A stretch of DNA of 64,000 bases, from contig CM061142.1 in the NCBI GenBank assembly GCA_030789695.1, positions 799,915,610-799,979,609 of the forward strand, given 5' to 3'. Positions 56,506-64,000 of this stretch are shown here, in pieces. A model generated the notes under the pieces. It worked only from the letters and a program-made list of their open reading frames with translations, did no database searches and was not told the origin of the DNA. The position numbers were made by a program, and so were the translations under genes. Position 1 is the stretch's first letter, and each line of letters starts with the position of its first letter. The DNA comes from Scilla litardierei (taxonomy: Eukaryota; Streptophyta; Magnoliopsida; Asparagales; Asparagaceae).

Positions 56506-58243
56506 TGTTGAATATTGGACTCCCCGGATTTGGTTTTGGATGATGAGCAAACATAAATAATTCATGAACTAACAATTTGTGAGCGCAGTATTGGAGATCG
56601 TCGCCAAATTCACATAAACAATCAAAGCGACATCTGAACACTTCCCAAAGCTCGTATTCATGCCTAAAGCTTCGTTGAAGCTCTTGCGCCGTTTTGGAAG
56701 TTATGAAGATTCAATCGAAGCTCTCAAAGACCTCTCTTTAAGGCTTTATTTATAGTCTTTTAGTTTCGATTGATAGAATGTTAAGCCTTGAGTATATCTT
56801 ACGTTTCTATCTTCATTACGCTCATTTCGTAGCTCTAGGATCCTTGCACAAGTTCATTCTAACTTCCTCGAAGCATCGCGCTTCGATTCGGACTTTATTG
56901 TGCATGTTAGTTGGTACAAGAATAAGTACTGACCGACTAGATGGTGATCTAGTCGGTCGGCAACTGTTCTTGGACCGACTAGTTTGATTCCTTAATTTCT
57001 TGGACTTTACTTTACAGTTAGTCGGTCTACGTTGACTCACCGACCGACTAGTTTGTGAACTAGTCGGTCAGTGATGCTTCTTTGACCGACTAGTTGTGAC
57101 TTACTGTTCACACTAAATTTCTCCTAAGCTACTGTTTACCGTTAGTCGGTCTAAGAACGTTTGGTGACCGACTAGTTGACATTCTAGTCGGTCAACTTTT
57201 GTTCTTGGACCGACTAAGTCAACTTGCTTTCAGACTATTTCATTTTGCCTCTTAGTCGGTCTACGTTCACTGGCTGACCGACTAGTTGTGAAACTAGTCG
57301 GTCAGAAAGTCTTCTTGGACCGACTAGATTTCTAGGTCTGAAATTCTATCTCTTCTCAGATCTTCACTTAGTCGGTCCACGCTGTTTGGCTGACCGACTA
57401 GTTGATGAACTAGTCGGTCAGTGATTGTTCTTTGACCGACTAATTCTCCCAGATTTCTATCCGTTGGAGAATGACCTAACTTGTGTTTTTGGGTTCCTAT
57501 AAATACGAACCTAGGTCATTTCTATCTAGGTTAGAGCTTCCATTCAGAGATTCATTGAGATCAAAAGAGATAGCCATTCTCACTCAAATCTAAAGCTCTC
57601 TTCCTCACAAGAAACCCATTCTCTCTCTTTTCTAGATCTAGAGAGAAGCTTGTTCTTGGTGAGCTCTTCAAGCTATTGCTTGATTCAAGTCTCCAAATCA
57701 ACCCTAGGCACCCATTGCTGGTCATTTCCTTGGTGCTAGGTTTTGGTGACTTCATCTTCCTCAAATCCTTCATTTCACCTTTTGGGTAAGAAAAACTCAA
57801 GGTATAGGATTTTGTGGTAAGATTGTTTATTTCATTTAAACTCTTTAATATTGCTTTGTGATTCTCTCGGTTGTGAGAGAAGATTGTGAACCCGGGTTGT
57901 GGGATTCACTTTGTCATTGCATGTATGATTTGATCTTGTGAAGATTTTTCACAAGATATTCATAGTGGAAATCTTGAGTTAGGGTTTGTAACTCAAGTAT
58001 CCGGAGGGGATCCGGGTGGTTGGGACGTAGGATCACCGGGAACAAGTCGGGGAGACTTGGGTGGATCCGAACCCATTAACATCGTTTGTTAGCATTGTTA
58101 ATTTTGTGTTGTCATTCAATTTAAGCTTCCGCAAATTGATTTGGTAGTTGTTTGCACTTTAATTTGGAATTATACTCCTTATTATTTTAAAGTACTATTC
58201 ACCCCCCCTCTAGTACTTGTGCAGTAGCTTGTAGGGCATTACA
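56506..58243 (+). repeat. 3' LTR of Sirevirus B
   Basis: 1738 bp, almost identical to the 5' LTR; stem-loop at 58191-58217. Followed by the CTAAT duplication and the continuation of Sirevirus A. Confidence 0.97.
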
Positions 58244-58301
58244 CTAATCCCCTTGGACCCAACAAACATTGGGTACCATAAGCTTATAGTATATTATATA
58301 G

Positions 58302-61300
58302 GTACCCAAGAGAAAGAAGAAGAGCAATAAATGCCTTATTAGCTCTAAAGGAAAAGGATGGATTCTTGATAGCGGTTGATCCAAACACATGACGGGAGAT
58401 TCATCATTGCTCTCCGAAGTGATTAGCATCAAGGATGGTGCAACAGTCACTTTTGGAGGTAATCAAAAGGGAACCATCATTGGAGTAGGCATCGTTGGTA
58501 ATCCGTCCAAACCCCTAATTACTAATGTTTATCTTGTTAGTGGTTTATGTCACAATCTCACTTCCATTAGTCAACTTTGTGACAAAGGTTACAAGGTTAA
58601 CTTTGGAGAAGGATTGTGTACTATTGTTGATTGTGATTCAAATATTTTATTTTCCGATATTAGGCATAAAAATATTTATTATTTGAGCTTGCCTAAAACC
58701 GTAGAACATTGCTTAGTTGCTAACACAAGTGAACAACTATTATGGCATCGCCGTTTTGGTCATGTTCACTTCAAGCACTTATATAAGTTAGCTAAGCATG
58801 ATCTAGTCAAAGGTTTTCCTAAGATTGTTTTTAATAAGAAAAACTTTTGTGATTCATGTCAAAGAGGTAAACTAAGTAAATCTTCATTTAAGCTTAAAGA
58901 AGGGATTACTTCTAAGAGGCCCTTGGAACTTCTACATCTAGATTTATTTGGGCCAACTAGAACCGCTTCTTTAGGTAATGCTCATTATGGACTAGTTGTC
59001 GTTGACGACTTTTCTAGATTTACTTGGGTTTCATTCTTAACTAATAAGAATGAAGCTCATGAAGAGTTTACCAAATTTGCAAAGAAGATTCAGAATCTTT
59101 TAGGATCCACCATTATCACTATTCGTAGTGATCATGGAGGAGAATTTGAGAATGAATCTTTTACTAAGTTTTGTGATGACTCCGGGATAACTCATAACTT
59201 TTCCTTTCCTCGTGCACCACCACAAAATGGTGTTGTAGAAAGAAAGAATAGGACGCTTATTGAGTGTGCTCGCACTATGCTCCATGATAGTCATTTAGGA
59301 CTACAATTTTGGGCAGAAGCGGTGCACACGGCATGTTATGTGCTCAATAGGATCCTAGTGAGACCCCGAACAAACAAAACTTGTTTTGAGTTGTTTTATG
59401 ATAAAAAGCTTCAAGTGAAATATTTTCGTGTCTTTGGTTCGAAATGTTTTATAAAGAACACCTTTGGTAATTTAGACAAATTTGAGCCAAGATCCGATGA
59501 AGGAATTTTTGTTGGATATTCCACACGTAGCAAAGCCTACCTGATATACAACAAAACTTCTTCAACGATTGAGGAATCACTTCACGTATCTTTTTATAAA
59601 GATTTTGACTTTCCTCATGTTGATGATGATAATGTAGATATTCTTTGTGATTCTCTTAATAATGTTAAGATTAATGATTCTATTGTTGAGACTAACACTT
59701 CTAACGAAGTTGTTGAAGTTGTTCCTAGTGATCCAGGTTTACCCAAAGCTTATCCAACCGTTCGCAACCATCCCCATAACCAAATTATTGGAGATATTGG
59801 TGTGGGTGTTCGAACGAGATCAAGAATTGAAGAATTCTCCCATTGCGCATTCGTCTCTACCATTGAGCCAAAGAACATTCAAGAAACTTGTGAGGATAGC
59901 TCTTGGATAGTGGCAATAGAAGAAGAACTAGCGCAATTCGAGAGAAACGAAGTTTGGTAACTTGAACCTCTTCCGAGTGGTCACCAAGTTATTGGGACCA
60001 AATGGATCTTCAAGAACAAGACGGATGAAAACGAGGTAATCACACGGAACAAAGTAAGGTTAGTAGCTCAAGGCTACCGGCAAGAGGAAGGTATTGATTT
60101 CGAAGAATCTTTTGCCCCCGTAGCTAGATTAGAAGCTATTAGGTTGTTTTTATCTTTTGCATCCCATAAGAATTTTAAATTATTTTAAATGGATGTTAAA
60201 AGTGCATTTTTAAATGGGTTTGTCAATGAATAAGTCTATGTTTCTCAACCTCCCGGGTTTATTCATGAAAAATTTCCAAACCATGTTTTCAAACTTAAGA
60301 AAGCGTTGTATGGATTGAGACAAGCTCCTAGAGCTTGGTATGGTCATCTTAAGACCTTTCTTTTGAATTTAGGTTTTAAAATGGGAGAAGTTGATTCTAC
60401 ACTCTTCATTAAAGATTATGAAAATGACATTCTTTTGATTCAAGTTTATGTAGACGATATTATTTTCGGTTCTACTAACTTTAATCTTTGTCAAGAATTT
60501 TCCAAGTCTATGAAGGATGAGTTTGAGATGAGCCACATGGGAGAGCTCACCTACTTCCTTGGATTGCAAATTCAACAAATGGAGAATGGCACGTTCATAC
60601 ATCAGACAAAGTACACAGGGGAGCTTATTAAGCGATTCGGGATGGAATCGTCTTCGAGCAAAAGGACTCCCATGAGTACTACTACTCATCTACACAAGGA
60701 TGAAAGCGGAAAAGATGTAGACGTTCGTCTATATCGAGGTATGATCGGTAGCTTACTTTACTTAACCGCTAGTAGGCCCGATATCATGTTTTCCGTATGT
60801 ATTTGTGCTAGATATCAAGCAAGACATAAGGAGTCACACTTGATTGCGGTTAAACGAATATTTCGTTATCTCAATCAATCCCTAGATTATGGGTTACTTT
60901 ACCCTAAGTCTTGCACATATGAGTTAATCTCATATAGTGATGCCGACTTTACCGGATGCAAGTCTGACAGGAAAAGTACTAGTGGCACATGCCATTTCTT
61001 AGGAAATTCCTTAGTTTCTTGGTTTTCTAAGAAACAGAATTCGGTGTCATTGTCCACGACTGAAGCGGAATATATTGCCGCGGGTTTTGCATGTGCACAA
61101 GTTCTTTGGATGAGACACACTCTTAGTGACTATGGTGTCAATTGTGATACTTGCCCTATCATGGTCGATAATCAAAGTGCTATTTGTCTTTCCAAGAATC
61201 CGGTACACCACTCCCGTACCAAACACATAGATGTGAGACACCATTTTATAAATGATCATGTAGCTAAGAAGGACATCATCTTAGAGTACATTGAAACCCA

Positions 61301-61397
61301 AAAACAAATTGCCGATATCTTCACTAAACCTCTTAAAGAAGATTCATTTGTGAGGTTGCGTGGAGAATTGGGAATTATGGGTGAATCTGAAATCTAG
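58302..61397 (+). pseudogene. pol: Pol of Sirevirus A, with four nonsense codons
   Basis: One frame continues from GTACC 58302 to 61397, broken by TGA 58377-58379 (in place of the Cys after the protease DSG), TAA 59958-59960, TAA 60186-60188 and TAA 60231-60233. Integrase ([39 protein letters not shown]), RT ([17 protein letters not shown] at 60447-60458) and RNase H ([26 protein letters not shown]) are otherwise well preserved and close to B. The gag-pol junction with its 29-nt GT...AG segment (58273-58301) is intact. Because B plus its duplication is 12,531 bases, a multiple of three, window frames line up across the insertion. Confidence 0.92.
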
Positions 61398-61975
61398 AAG
61401 CTCAATTTTCATGCTATAACTCCTTATTGAGCTCATGTTTCTTGATTGTCTTTTTCATGTGCTTTATTATTTTATGAGATTAAGAAATACAATTGTGACT
61501 TATTTGATTTCATGAGTTTTGAAATTGATTGGAGAAATTTGTGTTTCAATGGATTTATTGTTTTCATAATGATTTTACGATGTATTTGTGATTAGAGTAT
61601 AGGTCCTAGGGTGAGTGTTCTTATTCTCTGGAATTCTATCTCACTGTGCTCTTTTGGACCAGGACAGACGACTGTCTTTCCTTCGACAGTCGACTGCCCT
61701 ACTCTATCTCCACTGTAACGGCCGCTTTCCGACCGTTCGTATTTCCTGCGTGCACGTGCTTTATAGTGCACGTATTCTATTTGGCTATTTCTGAGCTCCA
61801 GCATGAGCGATGCGATATGCCGTTGCGATCGTTTGGGAGTGTAGAATTTTATAGTAATTTTTGGGAACGTCGTTTCACGGCTCGTTTTCTCGTAAAACGA
61901 TTTTGAAAGATAGTGGCGTTTTAATCATTTGACTCAAAACGCCGTTTCCAATTTTACGTAAATTCTTGGTAGGTG
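61398..61975 (+). other. Post-pol spacer of Sirevirus A with family palindromes
   Basis: Two palindrome copies (CAGACGACTGTC and ACAGTCGACTGC) lie at about 61660-61695, the same relative place as in families B and 1. Nearby GTGCACGTGCTTTATAGTGCACG is also an inverted repeat (about 61751-61773). No ORF of substance. Confidence 0.7.
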
Positions 61976-64000
61976 TTATGCACGATCGGACACCGTAGCC
62001 CCGTACTTCTCGTCTCCACGATCGTCCCGATATTTTCGGAATATTTTTCTGATGCCTGTAGTGGAAGATATCCCCTAATCAATTTCAACTGTTGATTAGC
62101 CTATAATCAAATCCAAAATTCTTTTGCTAATCAAATCTCATGGGATTAGTACGTATTATGAGATTTGATTCTTCCACTACACTCACCAATACTTCCCCAC
62201 TTTGTACACCTCCTCACTCACCCTCTCTCCTAGTCACCCCTAAACTATACCACTCTTTAAAATACCTATAGCAATTCATCTCTTCTAAAACCCAAACATG
62301 GCTGAAATTTAAACCTCATGCAACCCCAACTTTGGCCGCCCACTACTCCTCCTCAGGCCACCGACGGCTGCCCATAGCCCCCCTAGGTCGTCCACCAGGT
62401 CCTCCACCTCCTTCTCCTCCCTCTCCTCCTCCCAAAGAGCCTCAAAACTCCATGAAAACCACACAAAACACAGCCCAGGCCAGAACTGCGCCCCGCCGGA
62501 AAACACCGCCGGTCGGCCACCTCCGGCCACCCCCTCCGGCGACCACCACCCCCGATCAACTCCTCTATGACCCCCCAAGCATCTCCACCTCCCCTTACCC
62601 TGTTCCCTCATCTCTATCTCCCTCAAAACGCTTTCAAACACAACCCAAACGACAGTTTTACAGATCCGCGCCACCGCCGGAAAAACTCACGCCCACCGGC
62701 CATCTGGCCACCTACGACGCCCACCCTACTGCCGTTGGATTTCTATCTAAACCACCTACCAACTGAAATTTTCCTCATGCTCATAGCCCACCTGTAGCTC
62801 CCGGAATCCTCGTCGGAACACGTCGCATCCGCTGTTTTTCACAGATCTGGAAGCTGAACTTCGCCGCCCGGGCACGGCCACCTCCGACCACCCTCGGTGA
62901 CAACTCCACTGCCGTTGGCTTCGTCCTGAAGTCCTTTACCCACTACAAATTCCCGTTTCCGCTTGTTCATCTCTGAAATTTCACTGAGACGCGCGACAAC
63001 GGACGTGGCGCGAATCTGTCCTCCCCGGCTTCTCACGGCCGCCCACCGCCGTGCGCTCGCGCCGTCGGCCATCCACCGAATGGAGCATCTTTCTTTGGTC
63101 CCACTTCATCTACCAACAGCCCCCTTGGACTCTCAGAATTCACGTGCATTGCCACGCGCACGTACTTTTAGCCGACGTCGCCGTTATCGTGAAGAACCGT
63201 TGCGCTACTCGCAACGGGAAGGAGATCGCTGATTAGCTCGCTGATTTCACGTCATCACCCCGCTGTCCAGAGGTACCTCGCGGCGCTACCCACGGCCGAG
63301 GAGTTCGAGACGACGCCGACGTTTCGTCGTTTAGACCCGACTTCCGCTTGTTGGACGACATTACGAGGTTAGTTTCCCTAACGAGTAGTAAAACCCACAC
63401 CGTAGCAAAACTGAACCCTAAACTAAAACTGGACAACTACAATTAAATTTACTTTTTCGCATCAGTAAAATGTTGTCACTGTAGAAAATCGACCATCGGA
63501 CAATTTTCTGTGCATATAGGGTAGTGGTCGATTTAGGCTGAACAAGAACATCAAAATTGTGACTTTGACGAATAGGATAGTCACGATAATGTAGAAACGA
63601 ACCCTAATAGGATTTGATGAAATTGAGACCTGACACCGTCGCCACGGCACTGTTTCAGATGGACCTCCGTGGACGAGACGCTTGGACGAGACGCTTCAAG
63701 AGGACGACACGCTCGCCATCGCAGGCAAGTGTATCCGCTTGCACTTTTGGCCGTGCTTAGGCCTTAGTTGGTTAGAATTGTTAACTGTGAACAAAAAGAA
63801 CCGGTGAAATGATAGCGTCCGGGACGACTCCTGACGGCTCAGACTTGACGACGAAGTCTGAGCCTGATAACAACTTCTTTTCATACTGTAGGGCTATCAT
63901 GTGTGTGCATGCGTGTGGACACCCTAGAATAACAACTCCCTACACTTGTCATGTCGTGTCCTATTACACAAAAAGCCTTCGGGCGTTTCGGATGCTTTCC
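61976..64000 (+). other. Unresolved GC-rich stretch, possibly a plus-strand Tekay-like LTR
   Basis: No third ORF is recognisable where A should have one. A possible TATA (TTTAAAATACCTATA near 62255) is followed by a C/T-rich leader and a CCGGC-rich part (62330-63330), then CATCGCAGGCAAGTGTATCC at 63718. That order (TATA, GC-rich leader, later GGCAAGTATATTTC) is also seen on the minus strand of 26956-30418. Direct identity is weak, so this may be another gypsy LTR or captured DNA. Pro-rich frames such as 62332-62766 look compositional. Confidence 0.3.

Larger units (their letters stand above)
45718..58243 (+). mobile_element. Complete Sirevirus B (Ty1-copia), nested in Sirevirus A
   Basis: 12,526 bp with LTRs 45718-47461 and 56506-58243, TGTTGAATATT...GCATTACA termini and a perfect CTAAT duplication. 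Order: LTR, primer site, gag, pol, palindrome repeats, telo-box leader, env-like ORF, polypurine ladder, LTR. By eye the LTRs differ at about nine substitutions and two short indels in ~1740 bp (about 99.5% identity), so the insertion is recent. Gag and pol are open; the third ORF has two stops. Confidence 0.97.
41537..64000 (+). mobile_element. Sirevirus A (Ty1-copia), degenerate, 3' end outside the window
   Basis: 5' LTR 41537-43352, primer site, gag 43380-45716, then a 12.5-kb interruption by Sirevirus B, pol at 58302-61397, and a post-pol spacer to the window edge. The 5' flank is AAGAG (41532-41536). No 3' LTR (TGTTGAGTATTAGAC) is seen before 64000, as expected if its post-pol region is as long as in B. 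Several nonsense codons show it is older than B. Confidence 0.9.

Noticed and set aside
62332..62766. 144-codon Pro-rich ORF
   Set aside because: Compositional: C-rich leader-like DNA with no family resemblance and no matching frame in the other elements.

Overview
This is plant (angiosperm) nuclear DNA made almost entirely of LTR retrotransposons nested inside one another. I see no host gene, rRNA or tRNA gene, and no CRISPR array. The plant assignment rests on the element types: Sirevirus/Maximus-type Ty1-copia elements with an extra ORF after pol, an Athila-type Ty3-gypsy element with a tRNA-Asp-like primer site, a Tekay/Del-like gypsy LTR pair, plant initiator-Met primer sites (TGGTATCAGAGC), and telo-box-rich leaders. 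I cannot name the species.

Layout. 1-658: part of a minus-strand Sirevirus LTR (family B) that lands in the integrase of an Athila-like gypsy element. 659-7520: that Athila remnant (minus strand), with a decayed pol, its 5' LTR at 5857-7520, and a solo LTR inside pol at 2869-4641 flanked by CCTAT target duplications. 7549-18458: a complete young Sirevirus (element 1) flanked by CGGGC. 18459-26129: a badly decayed copia element, interrupted at 19257-21324 by a minus-strand Sirevirus solo LTR flanked by TTTTG. 26130-26955: unresolved. 26956-35450: a Tekay-like element (minus strand) with about 3.5-kb LTRs but only 2.2 kb of internal DNA and almost no coding capacity. 35451-41536: a better preserved relative of the decayed copia, inserted in the Tekay-like LTR. 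41537 to the window end: Sirevirus A, inserted in the reverse transcriptase of that copia. 45718-58243: Sirevirus B, complete and young, inserted in the gag stop codon of Sirevirus A with the duplication CTAAT. The right half is therefore four insertions deep.

How the parts work. Each Sirevirus encodes gag (capsid and CCHC zinc knuckle) and pol (protease, integrase, reverse transcriptase, RNase H). Element 1 and B also carry a third ORF after pol, of the env-like or putative plant transposon protein type. Element 1 and B have gag and pol without an internal stop; their third ORFs are broken by a frameshift and by two stops respectively. Sirevirus A has at least five nonsense changes.

Most interesting signals. 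(i) Family-specific palindrome arrays sit just upstream of the LTR TATA box, and the same motif recurs after pol, ahead of the third ORF where one is present. The family B motif contains the ACCGAC core of drought/cold-response elements. (ii) A stem-loop with a C-rich loop near the LTR 3' end keeps its pairing while its sequence changes between families. (iii) A 29-30 nt GT...AG segment bounded by GTACC repeats lies between gag and pol in three families. (iv) The copia leader holds an array of C-run/G-run hairpins, an eroded form of which survives in the decayed relative, together with a conserved hairpin block.
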